A stretch of 64,000 bases of DNA from Beroe ovata (taxonomy: Eukaryota > Ctenophora > Nuda > Beroida > Beroidae), in the NCBI GenBank assembly GCA_946803715.1, contig CAMPET010000206.1, positions 43,309 to 107,308 on the forward strand, read 5' to 3'. Positions 33,501-46,615 of this stretch are shown here, one piece after another. Both the position numbers and the translations under genes were made by a program. The notes under the pieces are model-generated. The model saw nothing but the letters and a program-made list of their open reading frames with translations. It made no database searches and was not told where the DNA came from. How positions within the stretch are numbered: the first letter of the stretch is position 1; each line of letters begins with the position of its first letter.

Positions 33501-35556
33501 TAGTCAGCAGAGTTATAACCCGAGAAACAGTGGTTTAAACAGCTCACCCTCAAAAGTTGGCTTCGCTCTCAAGGGAAAGTCGAGATTCCAGCCCCATCAA
33601 AACGTTTTCAGGGTATGCTTAATAACATGAATTTGACAGTTGTGATTTGTACACAAGATGCAGATTTTGGAGTAACCACCATTACTCCTCAGGCAACACC
33701 GGAGATACAGCGAGCGCATGAGATAGCACAGAGTATCAAAGATGCGTACAACGAAGCAACCCCCCCTCAGAACAGTAGTCCCCGCAGGGGAGGAGGGGCC
33801 GGCGGCCGGAAGCCGATGTATAAACCCGGTGATGAAGATCCACAGGATTCACCAAGGACTGAGGAGAGGAGATCTGGGAGAGGGCGACCTTCTCGGTTCA
33901 GTGATGTGGCTCCGTGAGTATTGAGGAGTTGGCCGATATATGTTCACTCTTTCCCTAACGAAGAGTCATCCTAATAATTGCGTGCTTAATTGAATTCAGT
34001 CTAACATAAGCAACCGATCAGGGATGGTTCTTCCAGTGCCGATATCACCGACACCCCGGGTAGAGGGGGCCGAGGACGTGGTAGAGGACGAGGCAAGGGC
34101 CGAGGGCGTGGCCGGGGCCGAGGGGCCAAAAGCCGGGATGACGAGAGCGGTGGGGGTAGTTGTATCGGGAACATCACATTTGATTCTGACGAAAAGAAGG
34201 AAGATAGAGCAAGCAGGTTCAAGAAGGAGAATGCGATATCTGTATCTGATACTATTTCCACAATGATGGAGACAGCAACTAAACGCGGGGTATGTGCAAT
34301 TCCTGTTGTCATGGTAACCAATTTCTGTAGTTTCCTTCCATACTGCAAATGGTTGTATGAATGTGTGCGAGGCCAATTTTAGTAGTTTTCTTTCTAATTC
34401 ACTGACTGAATTTCCAGGGTGAAGATGTTCATTTCTCCGATGTTCATTTGGTGGGAACTATGACTTCTCTCGAGAAACCTTATCTCCGACTAACATGCGT
34501 AAGTTTATGTTCATGGCTGAATCTTTCATAATATCGCTTTGACCTCATTGGAAAAATTGTCGGGTTACTTCATTCCCACAATCTGAATTCTCTTCTCCCT
34601 TCTCCAGGCGCCCTCTCCCGAGCAAGTTCGCCCGGAGGCAGTCCTAGTTAAGTCATTGCTCCACATAATGAACAAGTGGAAGAAGGAACAGAACTACGCC
34701 TTCGTGTGCGAGCAGCTCAAGAGCATCAGACAAGATCTCACGGTATTGAACCACGGGATGTTTCGATTTCCCCGCCTTCAAATATTGGCCAATCGTTCCT
34801 TGAAATAATGTTCATATTATCTTAAAATGGTCAGAAGACGATAATTGATTTGATCTAACCGGAATTTCCTTGTGACAGATCCAGAATATTAAGAACGCGT
34901 TTGCGGTGAAAGTGTACGAGTGTCATGCCAGGATTGCCCTCGAGAAACTTGACACCACCGAATACAACCAGTGTCAAACTCGCCTCATCGACCTCTACAA
35001 GGAGAATGACACAGGTATGGGAGTTAATCATGGTGTTAATGATAGCATCATTCTTACCCTTCGGCATCCAGTCTTACTTTTTTAACTGTTTCTTCAGCAT
35101 ATCTCAACTTTTGACACATCAGATTTTTCAGGAAACCCGCTAGAGTTCCTGTGTTACCGTATCCTCTACTACATCTACATCAAGAACAACTCCGATGCGA
35201 TGAAGATCGTCGCTAAGCTGTCTCCCAAACAGAAAGACTCTGACGATGTGAAATTCGGGGTGGAGGTGTTCAACGCATGGACATCGGGCAACTATCACAA
35301 ACTCTTCAAACTGTACCTCGCAGCTCCCAAAATGAGCGGATACCTCATGGACTCGTTCATACAGCGCGAGCGTAATGAAGCAATGAAGAAGTTGCTGAAA
35401 GCATACAAGCCGAGTATCACAGTGGCTAAGATATCTTCCCTCCTTGGGTATCCGGACGATGACACTGCTATAGTCTATCTGGATGATTTGGGCGTTCAGT
35501 ACACTGATCAGAAAAAGAAAAGTGTCGACTGCAAGCGGACGGTCCTTGATTTATAG
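30528..35556 (+). CDS. LENG8: LENG8 homolog, SAC3/PCI-type nuclear protein (14 exons)
   Basis: Exons 30528-30550, 30651-31144, 31266-31283, 32146-32235, 32430-32561, 32667-33041, 33164-33365, 33477-33612, 33693-33913, 34022-34289, 34418-34498, 34608-34742, 34879-35014 and 35132-35556 join in phase to 911 residues. The N-terminus is Tyr/Ala- then Pro-rich, followed by an Asn/Ser/Gly-rich region. The W-P-x-S-L-R-x-Y-V-x-R-C-F block (33164-33365), an RG-rich stretch (34067-34140) and the C-terminal SAC3/GANP-like region ([48 protein letters not shown]) are hallmarks of LENG8. The family is linked to nuclear mRNP/export biology. One exon is only 18 bases. Confidence 0.92.
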
Positions 35557-35880
35557 CATTGCAAATATTCAGAATGGAAATTCCATGAACACGCATCACA
35601 TGATCATAATGAAGAATCACACCTTCCTTTTCTTAATCTTGTGTCTCGAACCGGTACTTTTGAGCCGAAATTCGATTCGGATTTGGAAATGTACTGTTTT
35701 GTTGTTTGTATACTTTTGGCCAATGAAAAGTGCTGCAATATTAGCGATTGGACTTTGACACTTAGTCGTCTATTGTCTAACCTATCTGTAGATAAGTGGT
35801 ACTGGTAATAATTATAGTTATAAAAGATATTCTATTCAAATTCAATGTATCCTTCAGCTTCGGGTATCATTGTGATTGCA

Positions 35881-35985
35881 AAATGCGCGGCGCAGCTATT
35901 AGTTATGCGCGTCACCTGACAAAATGCTTGCAATAGCATGCTGCGCGCGTCGCTTAAATATATCCCGCGCGGCGCCGCGCAATTT
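35881..35985. mobile_element. Short CG-rich element with terminal inverted repeats
   Basis: AAATGCGCGGCGC at the left and GCGCCGCGCAATTT at the right form near-perfect inverted termini about 104 bp apart, with further inner CG palindromes (ATGCTTGCAATAGCAT, CTGCGCGCGTCG). It is non-coding. I infer a miniature inverted-repeat element, related in style to the islands at 30.2 and 58.1 kb. Confidence 0.5.
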
Positions 35986-37048
35986 TTCAGTGCTCAGAAA
36001 AGTTTTGGTCTTGTCCGCTTATGCCGCACCGATTAACAAAGCGATAATATCTGAATAAACTCATTTGAATCTATTGCTCACAGTTACGTACGGAAACCGA
36101 GTTCACGAGCTTGATAACAATTTTATTTTCATTATGAGTATGACATAAAAGTGAATGAAACTCACAACTTTATTTTATTTCCTTGAATATTGCCATTTCG
36201 TTAAATTGTGGTTGTCATTTTATCAATGAAATGGGAATTTCAGCTATTCTGAAGTGTCTTGCTTGGTGACTTTTGGATAAGGAATCTGCTGAATGCAAGA
36301 AGATGTATTTTGTAGAAAAGTTGACAATAATCTGCCACAATTCTTGCATTAGAGGAAGTATATCAGAATCTTAGACTTTGCAATAGATCAAACACTTATC
36401 AAATCAAAAGACTGTCATTCATGCCAGCAGCAGTTGCCTAGTGCAATTATCTACATTGAAGATAGACAACCCCATCTGCAGCTTTTGCCTCTTCATCTCC
36501 CAGTGCTATAACTGCTTCTTATCACTACTGCTTCTCATATATGCGTGTTAGGCTTAACAGAATGCTTCACGTGAATTATGTAGCGTTGTTCAACATATAT
36601 TGTATTTATTATTACTGACAGTGGTGCCCACTTTTTAGTTGACATATTCAATACGGAACTTGTGAGGGGACATGATCCTAGATTTCTTTAAGCAATGCCT
36701 CAACAAAAAATGCCAAATATCTTGACTAGTAATTGAATTGAATTATATTTTTACAGCACAATATCAATGAACATAAAATATATTTTGTTCTATAAAAAGA
36801 CGCTTCTATGTTGTGCTGAGGGAGAGCACTTAGTCAATCTTTTAGACTGTTAACAAGGCCACCCACTTAAGGGATATCTATAGCATATATAATCATAACA
36901 TTCATGAAAAACAAAAGTGGTGATTGAGTTGGTTGAACTTCTCTCTCAATCACATCAATCTCAGTTATGAAATGTCTAATAGCAGTATTTTCTGCTAGCA
37001 GTATCATCATCTGGGGCATTACTAATACATGCTATTCAGGATCAAGCC
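35986..37048. other. AT-rich intergenic spacer before synaptogyrin
   Basis: No coding exon is recognised. A GCTATTCAG acceptor at about 37039 precedes the first synaptogyrin ATG, so part of this stretch is probably its promoter, 5' UTR and first intron. Confidence 0.45.
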
Positions 37049-39328
37049 ATGGATTATGCAAGAAGCTTTGCACATTCAGACTCCCTAATGGATTTCCTCA
37101 AAAAGCCCACAGTGATTCTTAGAGCAGTTACAACTGTGAGTTGCCCTCATCTTCAATCTTGTTGATTGATTCACTTTTCATACATTGTTAAAAACTGTCA
37201 AAGAATTGATATTCTATGCATGCTTCTTATGACATCATATTTAATCTCATGACATCATATTCCATCTTCTGTGCCATCTACAACACAGCTGTAGTAAGAT
37301 CTTGGTCTGAGCCTAAGTTATGGCTCAGACCCAAGTATAACATTGTACCTGCCTCAAGAACCCGTAGTACAGGATTTGTGTGCGTTACCATTTGATTCAT
37401 TGTTGGTTGAAGTGGTGTCAGTGAATACACATTCCATCTCTATGAACCTGCTTCACATTAGATCACATTCAATCTTCCAGACCACAAACACAAGATTGAT
37501 GTCGAAGCCAATGATAGCACAGACTATTGTATCTTAAGTTCGTCATGTATAAGATGAGGAGACTCCTGCTACTAAAGCTATGGAGACTCCCCTCTAAAAA
37601 ATTCTCAAATTTGATTGTAAAAGTAGTGTTGAAAGTGCAGAAGATGCGGGTTCTAGGATTTTATCATGCCACCAGTAATATTTTCTTGTGTTTGAAATTT
37701 GTCTTTTATATATCTTCAGATCTTGCACAAGACTCACTCATATAAATACACTGCATCCTGCAAAATCAAGCTAACATGTTTCTCTGTAAATATTCTAGAA
37801 AACCCACGAAATATTCATGAAAAGAGTGTCAAATCCCAACCCTTCCCTCAGTTCATCATGATGCTGATATTCTCGTGTGTGCTTGACAAGGGTTACACCA
37901 GTACTGGCAGCTGCTACTACAACGGGAAACACGGTGCTTGCAGCTTTACCGTCGCGATTTCTGTGATTGCATTCTTTGTTGGTATCAAGCAGCTTGCAGT
38001 TTCGTTCTTCTGGGAACAGATTTCCAACAGTGTTGTCAGGTAACTCTTCACGCTATCACAGAGGCTGCAGAGTGGCTGCAGCCTCTGCTGATCTCTTAAT
38101 TCTGTCCAATTTTGAGACATATGTGCTTTTTAATCTCTAATCTCACTCAGATAACACTATCTATTGCAGGAAGTACATTGTATTTGCCGACATGTCTTTC
38201 AACGGTCTCTGGACATTTCTCTTTTTCGTTGATTTCTGTTTCATCACTGACATGTGGAGGAAAACACCGTCAACTGCTAAAGACGGTACGTCCCCACTAT
38301 GAAGTATAGACCATGGAATAGGTAGTTGTGCTCCCTCTTCCCTACACTATCCGAGTCTTGTCTGATGTGGCGAGAAATGAGATTGATATGTTTTGACAGT
38401 TACCACTTCGAATGCTACCACTTTTACTGATGATAATGACCATTTCAGTGATGTCATCGATGACAGTTTCGAATCTGCAGTTTACAATCGTGTGCTCTCT
38501 CGTGTGCGTTTTCCTTCTGGTGAGTTGATTGTTGTGTAAGTTCATTGTTATTTTAGTTATTATTCTCACAGACATATATACAGTGCATCATCGTATGGGT
38601 TGTATAGTACGTGTTTGAGTGTTTTTGAACTATACCAGCATGATTACGACTTGGGTTATGAATGTGCTTGTGTGAGAGTGTGTGTCTGATAGCTTCGATT
38701 AACTGGCAAATGCACACTATATTAGCAGTCAAGTAATATCCTAAAGTACTATCTCACATTGTTTCCATGGTATAGGTAACATGAGACGCATCATTAAAAG
38801 CTGTGCAACCTTTGCCACCTTAGCACTCAATGTGGCTCGAAATGTCTTTACATTCTGCTCTCTCTCTTTCTTAACAGTTCTTAACAAACTACATGTGCGT
38901 CCAGTTCACACGGCGGCTCGTATAATTAGGGTCATGAATGTGAGATGACTAGCGTTTTTAACACAAACCAATTGTGGTTGTACGAAAAATTGCCACTGGC
39001 ACAATTATTTGGTACGTCAACGTAACGCGCAATGCAAATTGTCAGGACAAACTAATTTTACTTCCCGGTTTCGAGCCGCGCACGCGCGTACATTTCATTC
39101 TCGTTGTGGCTTCGAGTTTAGACTTTCTGCTAATATGAACGAATCTTCTTCCAGGCATTCCAAGCGTATTTGGCATACAAGCAACTGAACGACATGCAGA
39201 ATGACGCATCTGGAATTGGCGGGTACAACGACCCTGCGGGTGATATAACGGGCGGGTATGGCGGGTCTCCTTTCCCGCCTCATACCGAATCAGCGGGCGG
39301 AAATTACCAGAGTCCATACGCTTCATAA
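37049..39328 (+). CDS. SYNGR: Synaptogyrin-like four-TM MARVEL protein (five exons)
   Basis: Exons 37049-37135, 37852-38039, 38170-38285, 38449-38519 and 39155-39328 join in phase to 211 residues, the normal synaptogyrin length. Recognisable features are FLKKPTVILRAV before TM1, the GYTSTGSCYYNGKHGAC loop with its cysteines, TM2 (FTVAISVIAFFVGI), the TM3 block ADMSFNGLWTFLFFVDFCFI, and TM4 reading into AFQAYLAYKQL in the last exon. The cytosolic tail is Gly/Tyr/Pro-rich. Synaptogyrins are integral proteins of synaptic-like and other secretory vesicles. The frame is open upstream through GATCAAGCC to the acceptor, so an earlier start exon is possible. Confidence 0.88.
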
Positions 39329-40785
39329 AACACGGAACATTGTAACTGTTATTTATATGATATCACACGGTTTTGGTTGCTATGAATGACTGACAAATCA
39401 TTGCAATGGTCTTAAAACAACAAGCACTAATTCAAGGTGACTTGCATTTAGTTTAAATGTTACTATTTGGTTTGAAGTCCTGCTGCATGAGTGAATGATA
39501 ATTTAAGCATCTAAATATTAATATATTCTAAAAGTTTGATGTCCAAATTCATTGTAACTGCTGTGCGGTACCATACATTTTGATTCGAAATCTGAGTATT
39601 ATTTGTGAAAATGAACAAAAAGCCGTGGGAAATGACGTTACTGACCGTTATTGCAACTTCTTTGATTGCCAGTGATACCGATGTTGGGGTTTGGTTGAGT
39701 GTGAGTGTTATTTTTAATTTGACATGTCATGTTTCCTTGTTTGTTTTTGATTATTGCAAGTTATTCCCTGCTACTTACTGTTTCATTGTGCAATCCTCTT
39801 TTGTTCACAAGAGATCATGATCAATGGAATAATATCACCATACGCTGTGGTTTACAATTTTCTGCGAAATTCACAGTGTAATCCGTAATCCGTATCTATA
39901 TTCTATTCATCAGCATGTTTAATGGACACAAACACGTGATTCATGACTGGAAGGGAAGGTTAACCGATTGGACTACTGCTCTTGTACTAAACTTTGTTTT
40001 GTGATGAAAGGCCATGGATGGAAATAGCTATGATACGGTAAGTAAGCCTATCTCTATTAAATAAAGTGGTTTACACTACAATATGAATTGCTTACAATTG
40101 CAAGAAATCAAAACACTATTACGGTGAACGGGGTTTTTAATTTTACATGCTAAAATTCACGATAGTCCATTAGATTACTCCATCATGATTATAGTTTTCG
40201 AATATGTAGAGTGATAAGCAGCGTTCTCACTGCTCACACACACACACACNACTGCTAGGAACTGGTCTGCTGAAGTGATAGAGGTATGTGTGTTACACAC
40301 ACACACACACACACACACACTGCTGCGTTTTTAAACGAGAACGGAGATAATTTAAAAGTCATCATTTTCCATGTTATAAAGCTTGTTTAGCATTGTAGTG
40401 TTGCCGGGTTGATGGAAATGCACTTTGCTCGAAACGAAAAGAACAATTCTCTCCGTTCCAGCAGTGTACTTGACGTGTTGAGTTTTGTTATGATTTTTTA
40501 TGAAATATATTCATCAATGAGCAGCCTATTTGATAATGCATCGTCTAATATGAAAGCTTGTCACGGAATATAATTATGTAAAATGTCCGTGACATTTACT
40601 CTCATGCAGTGCATTGATGAGCTTATCCTGTAAAAACTTCTCACTGGAATTTGCTTGTTGTAAATTGCCAGGCTTTTGAATTCTCCGCTGCGTTAAACGA
40701 CACGTTTTTGCAATAACCGGTTCATTTTTGACCCTTTCATTGATTCCTTTCATAAAAGGTAATCCATATCGTCACAGGCTGGAAA
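39329..40785. other. Spacer with CA microsatellites and possible upstream exons
   Basis: Contains (CA)n at 40234-40249 ending in an N (40250) and at 40295-40320. A short ATG frame (MDGNSYDT, about 40015-40038) followed by GTAAGT may be a 5' exon of the next gene. Its join to the 40786 exon is not determined. Confidence 0.45.
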
Positions 40786-41918
40786 ATGGTTCACAAGGAG
40801 CGGTGTGTTTGCGAGATTTGCACGTGCGGAAAGCACCACTGCGCGCCAGAGCAGAAGTTCAAGAGCACTGGACAGATCAAGCTTGAGAATCAGGTATCAA
40901 TTAGTGGGTTCGAAAGGGGGTATCAGGATTGTGAAATAGGGCGAATTGCGGTCATATACGTAATTTTATAGCGGAATAAGGGAGGTGTGATGGATACATC
41001 AAATCGTGAGCTATTACCTATTACCTATTACCTATTACGATGACGAAGACTTGATGACTCACGCTCAATATGTTCAGGGTGACATCTATGTGGCTGCCAA
41101 GACGGCATACCAGTTCCCTGACAGTCTCAACCTGTTCCACGGTGCTCAAGATCTCACTACTGTCGTTAAAGGGGATTACAGGGTAATCACATTACAAAAC
41201 CACCATTATAGGATGGTTCATAATCATAATGAACGTGATTCTCAGTAAATCGGAGGTGTAAAAGTTGATTATTCTCAAAGACATTACCCCCCGTCTTGAC
41301 AATTCATCTCATCTCAGGGTCATGATAAGGTTGGTGTTGAAAGGATGAAACCCAAGGATCAGATTGAACTGGGAGCTGGGAAGATGGATGGACTGACAGT
41401 GAACGCGATTGAGTTTCCGGGATATGATGTCACAGTGACAGCAGGGGATATGAAGGCAACAGCTGCAGCTCCCTCAGGTAAGTCTCATGGTTCATAACCT
41501 CCCTCTGAACGTTATGTTGATCTGAACGTTATGTTGAAGTTATCTAGAAGCTGCGTGATCTCACGATCAGCTTTGATATTTTACAAATTGTGTGAGTCAC
41601 ATACGACTCTTCCTAACTCTTATTCTCCATGAATTAGCTTCCCTCGTCTCCACTCTTTTACCCGACTTCTCTCCTTCTCGGTACCCCTCATTTCCCCCTT
41701 GCTCTAACTCGGTGTCCCTATAACGCAGCTATCCGAGAAGCAGGTCAAGTGGACTTCGGAGCAGAGGACCGCGTGAAGGCGTCTGTGTATGGTGAGGACT
41801 ACAAGAAAACCCAGCCTAAAGTGAGAAAGTCCAAGAGACGGGGAACAGAGGTTGATTTTGGATCAGATTTGGAGCACATTACGAGTTACAAGACAGAATT
41901 CTTGGTATGTGTCAGTTT

Positions 41919-41952
<34 letters not shown>

Positions 41953-44605
41953 CGTTGTTGTTGTTGTTAGTGGCTGCCTTGTGTGGACATTGGTGTCCCA
42001 TTTCAAGTTGATAAATATTGTGGATATTTCGGTTTCCACGGCAATCAAGTGTAAATGTAATTATGTCACCAATTTTATTCGGACTTGGATAGAGCAATTC
42101 AGCATTTAATTATTACTTGTGAAATTCATATACTGCACAAGTGTCCTATCCAAAACAATTCAATCCATTGCGTCAATGCTTGCTAAAGCACGGCAAAGCC
42201 TGCTTGTCAGTAAAATATATAATCTGCTCTTATGTTCATACACCCAGTTGCCTATGAATAAACCGTTTATAAACAAAGTTTCTTTAGAATATGACGCATG
42301 CAAAAATAATTTACGAGGCAAAATTGCGAGAAATGCCCCCCGAAACCATCTCATTCTTGGCAGTCTATTCCAATGTCCCTGTCTCCTAACCCTGCTAACC
42401 CATCTCGTCAGCCGTCACCTCTGTCCACTATGGATGACACCATGTATGGGTTAATCCCTCAATTCCATACCTACTCTAATTTCGAATTGAAGTATACACC
42501 CCCTCCCCCTCATCAGGGCGCCGGTGGAGGCAAGCAGAAGACATGCGAGTTCAATGATTCCCTCAACCTGTTCAGCGGTAATCAGGACCACCAGACGATT
42601 GTCAAGGCTGACTACCCGGGACACAGAGTAAAGGGGGCCGTGGAAAAACATAGACCTAAGGATACATTCGAGGTTCGGAGTACGAATCACCCCGAACAAA
42701 ACAGTTTTGCGATGAAACAGTTCTGTAATGATCTTGCACTCGTTTTGGTTCATTGATCTATCACAGACTCACTGATATTTCAGATGGCCCACCTCGCTAG
42801 TTTGGATGTAGAGGATATCCCAGACATGGACCTGAAAGTGTCAGCCGGGAAGGGCGGAACTCTCAAAGCAGCAGTACCGGCAGCAGCACCCAAGAAGGGC
42901 GATAAGACCGCTACAGTGGAAGCTGCAGCTAACTTGGAAACTAGTCGGAAGTCGTTTGATCTGGCGAACGCGATGAAACGAACTAAGATGGAGACAGATA
43001 CGAGTTACAGACAGCATTTCCCGGCCAAGAAGGGAGATAAAGTGGAGAAATTCAGCTTCAAGGATGGTATGTTTTTACCGAGGTTTTGTCATGTTCATTG
43101 AGCTTGAATAAGTTGTTGTACGAAAATATTTTCGTGGTGTTTTTATATGATTTCGCTATGCTAAGAAGAATTGCTCTTTGCATGTGAAGTCTTATCTAAT
43201 TGGTCGACCTTATGACTTTGCAGTTTGCATATGATGTTATTACGATTTCCATAACTATGTTCATAATAAAGCACAATCACCAATCCTTACTAGCCAATAA
43301 CATATAAGTATATCAGAAGTATCGTCAAGTTGTAACTTTTCACGATGCATGCTGCTAGAGAGTCGGATCTTGCTATGTCTCATGACTGGAAAAATCACAT
43401 CTCAGAGATTGAACCGAGTACTGGCGATCTTGATCTCGGGACTATACACCGGGCAGACTACGCCAAGTTCAGTTACGGCCGTCCAACAATCAACAGGATA
43501 AAGGATAACAATATCATGGGGATTAACTACGGTCTCGGAATGAAGGGGCTCAAGGTACGTGACACGGGGTGAACTTAGATCTGGTCTTGTTGCGCCGTTA
43601 ATCGTATTCTTGCTGGGAAATGACTGTCAGTGTGTTTGACGCTTGTCCTCGTCTCCTCTCGAAGGAGAACTGTGAGAGCTGCACGTGGACGCGCAATTTA
43701 GAACGGTGTAGTCACGAATTGTAACATCTACCTTTGCATAGGAAGAGGATGTGGACGCGTACGGACTGGACGGTATCAGTGTCTCCCGAGGCTCGATGGG
43801 GCCCGTTGAGGGAGCTGCAGAGATACCCGTTAGTATAGCAATCATTAGAACACGCCCCCTTACAATTGCTCTATTGACCAAAACCCCCTTATTTGACTTG
43901 TTTCTTTTTTATTCCGGCAACTTAAGCTCCTGTTTTTCGTAGGTCAAGAGCAGGGAAGGGACAAAAGACTCTGGTATATCTCTGGGACGGTAAGTTTTTG
44001 ACAGAGCTAGTTTTTACTCATCGGTGAGCTCCAGTTTTCGGCATTTCCATCACTGAATGATCTCTCACTCTCAGAGGCGAAAAAGTTGACAACGATACGA
44101 CATACGGACTTGATTTCAAGAAGGTCAGCACCGGAAAAATGCGCACCAGCAAGAAAAGAGGTTTGTTCCCACACCACAGATCAAACACTATTTCATTCTA
44201 CCACATGAACATGAGCAATCACTATCTGATCCTACCCTGATCCTACCTAGGTCAACACAAATATAACCTCAAATAACAAACATCCCCAATTCTTCGTAGA
44301 TCCGACCATATCATTTGGGGGTGGTGCGATGTACGCCACGTCATATGGAGACGAGTTCAAGTTGAAACAATGCCTGGTACCCTCACTGGAGGAACTGGAT
44401 GAGTACACATTCAAATCCATTCAGTCTGGTCACCGAGTGTATGATGTGAGTGAGAAATTTGTTTATTGGAAGTAAGTTTTGTGATATAAAGCGTACTTCA
44501 GTACTTCACGTATGATTGAATTTTGTATAATCTGTGTTACTATTACAGATCAACTGCGGATGTCCGCCCAAAGGTAACTGTGGATGTACTCCGCCGCCGC
44601 AATAG
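40786..44605 (+). CDS. SAXO-like stabiliser of axonemal microtubules (12 exons)
   Basis: Exons 40786-40893, 41078-41182, 41318-41477, 41729-41904, 42517-42672, 42784-43066, 43361-43554, 43742-43828, 43943-43989, 44075-44160, 44300-44445 and 44549-44605 join in phase to 534 residues. The N-terminus CVCEICTCGKHHC is the hallmark cysteine motif of SAXO/FAM154 proteins. The body has repeated Mn-like units around SLNLF.G..D..T.VK.DY (41078-41182 and 42517-42672), Y..DY/F variants and many Lys/Asp. The protein ends in a second cysteine cluster, INCGCPPKGNCGC. SAXO proteins bind and stabilise ciliary and flagellar microtubules. A 5' exon further upstream is possible. Confidence 0.85.
41918..41969. 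repeat. (GTT)n trinucleotide microsatellite
   Basis: About 16 copies with one GTC interruption, in the intron after exon 41729-41904. The long Val/Cys/Asn/Thr homopolymer frames here are by-products. Confidence 0.95.
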
Positions 44606-46615
44606 AGCCTACTCGGGCTGTCATGGGTAGATATGCCAGATACTGATGGAATAAAACCAATCTTGATATTGGATTTACGGTAGTCAGATAATATAAGACA
44701 TAGGTTAGCAAAATTCGAGGTTTGGGTTGAAAGAGATAGTTTGTCAAAGACATTACGCACTTATGCAGTCGATTATAATCGATTGTTATTACCAATTAAA
44801 CAGTTTTTAAAGGTCTGAGGTCAAATTTATGTAACTTTCAAGTCAATGACTGGAATCTACATTGTTCTGATAGCTCTTGAAAAGAGAATCCATTGTTGCA
44901 CCATCTTTTTAACTTATAGTTCAGTTCTACTTCTACATAACATGTATGATTTGTCTCGAATTGAACAGAAGAAGAATCATAAATTGCTTGCAATACTGCA
45001 ATACAAGTTGTATCCACATAGTGCCCTCGCTTTTTGGAGAGCCTCAAAGAAAGCGCTGATGCGCGTGTAAAATACACGCGTGCGCGCTAGCGGAATCAAA
45101 TATTTTCAGTTCTGCGCCCGCGCCGGACGTATAATTCTTTGTAAGTTTTTGTTGTGATCGATTTGACATCATCCTGGACACCCAAAAACTGCCACGTCAC
45201 CTACATGATCCAAGTGATGGAGCATGGCCTCGCTGCTTCGATAAAAGTTTAAACTGTGTCCACTGGACCCAACATTTCAACACAGTCTTTATATCCAATC
45301 TAGATCATGTTGTCTTCCAACTATAGGAATAGGTTATAGATACGGAAGGATTAAAACTTGTAGATACCCCATGATTCATAACCAAACTGAAAAGACCAAG
45401 CGTATTCTAAGTTATTCACTTAGTAAACCAGTTAGTGCGTAGCTAGTCATTTCAGTCGAAAATTGGTAGTTCCATTATGCGAGGAATTCTTGGCTGGACA
45501 AGGGACAAGTCCAAATTGAACACTGCCACCAACGTGTTCCACGATAACATTCGATATTATATTCATAATCTGAATGTATCGTTCTCCTAGAATCAATACA
45601 AGGGTGTTCGGATGAAGACCTCTGATGAAGATTAAAAGACAATTTCCTAACTATCACCGTCTCCAAACACAAGAAAATAACTTTCCCTTGATCTACATGA
45701 CATGGGAATCCGGCTACTAATACTCACCGTGATCCAAAAGAACCAACCCACGGTGCATATGAGCATCGTGGGAATATTTGTGAGGATGCGTCAGCGCATC
45801 CTTCAAGGATGAAAGTATCAGAACTCCTACTCATCATTGTAGTTCACTACCCATCTTTTATGAAACCCATTCGGAATTCGGACGCACTATACCATGTGAA
45901 TAATGCGTGCTGTCTGTGTGACATTTTCTGGCCGAAGTAAAGTGTTATTTATCGGTAGGCGTGTATTGGGACTTTGATCTGCCGGCTCGACAAGAACCAT
46001 TTTCAAATACAAGAACAAGTTTTACCCAAGAGATTATTCCCTGAACTGGCGTACATTACCAATCTCTGCTATCCCTTCCGATGTGAAATACATTGGTTGG
46101 GAATTTTTTGAGGGAGGATTCCGTGGCGAAGCCGTGGACACCCTGCTACTAAACAAAAATAACAAAAAAACAAACAAAAAACAAAAATGCTTCATACCTA
46201 ATGCGAATCAGTGGAAACAAAACCCGTTGCTTGAAGGAATTGATAAAATTCAAATACACAAGGATGTTTCCCCCTTATCATCAATATGGTCATAGACCGC
46301 AGTATGAAACGATCTTAGAAGAAATAAACATATCTTCTGAAAGACTATAAATTTTGAAGCTGTGATTTTTATTAAACTAGAAAGAAGTAAAAATGTTATA
46401 AAACAATATTTGATGGGTTTTGATTGATCCCAATATTTTTATACAGTTAAAAATCTTCGGTATTAACAATAAGGCTACCTACTATTTCTATAAAAATATG
46501 CTGAAATAATTTAGATTTAATGGTGTTTAAAATGCAGAAGTCCTGAAATAACATCTGATGGAAAAATATCCCAGTAAATTAGTCCGCCCCAAGGTTCTAA
46601 GACCCTCCAAGGTCC
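44606..46615. other. Convergent intergenic region between the SAXO-like gene and lysyl hydroxylase
   Basis: Two kb between 3' ends of genes on opposite strands. A perfect CGCGTGT/ACACGCG hairpin with an AAAAT loop lies at about 45062-45080, next to further CG-rich sequence to 45130. Short broken open frames at 45475-45672 and 46083-46295 are unrecognised and may be decayed repeats. Confidence 0.5.

Noticed and set aside
39611-39700. Possible signal-peptide-like exon MNKKPWEMTLLTVIATSLIA ending at GTGAGT
   Set aside because: No downstream exon could be joined with confidence; it may be synaptogyrin 3' UTR.
41863-42109. Poly-Val, poly-Cys, poly-Asn and poly-Thr frames
   Set aside because: Translations of the (GTT)n microsatellite in an intron.
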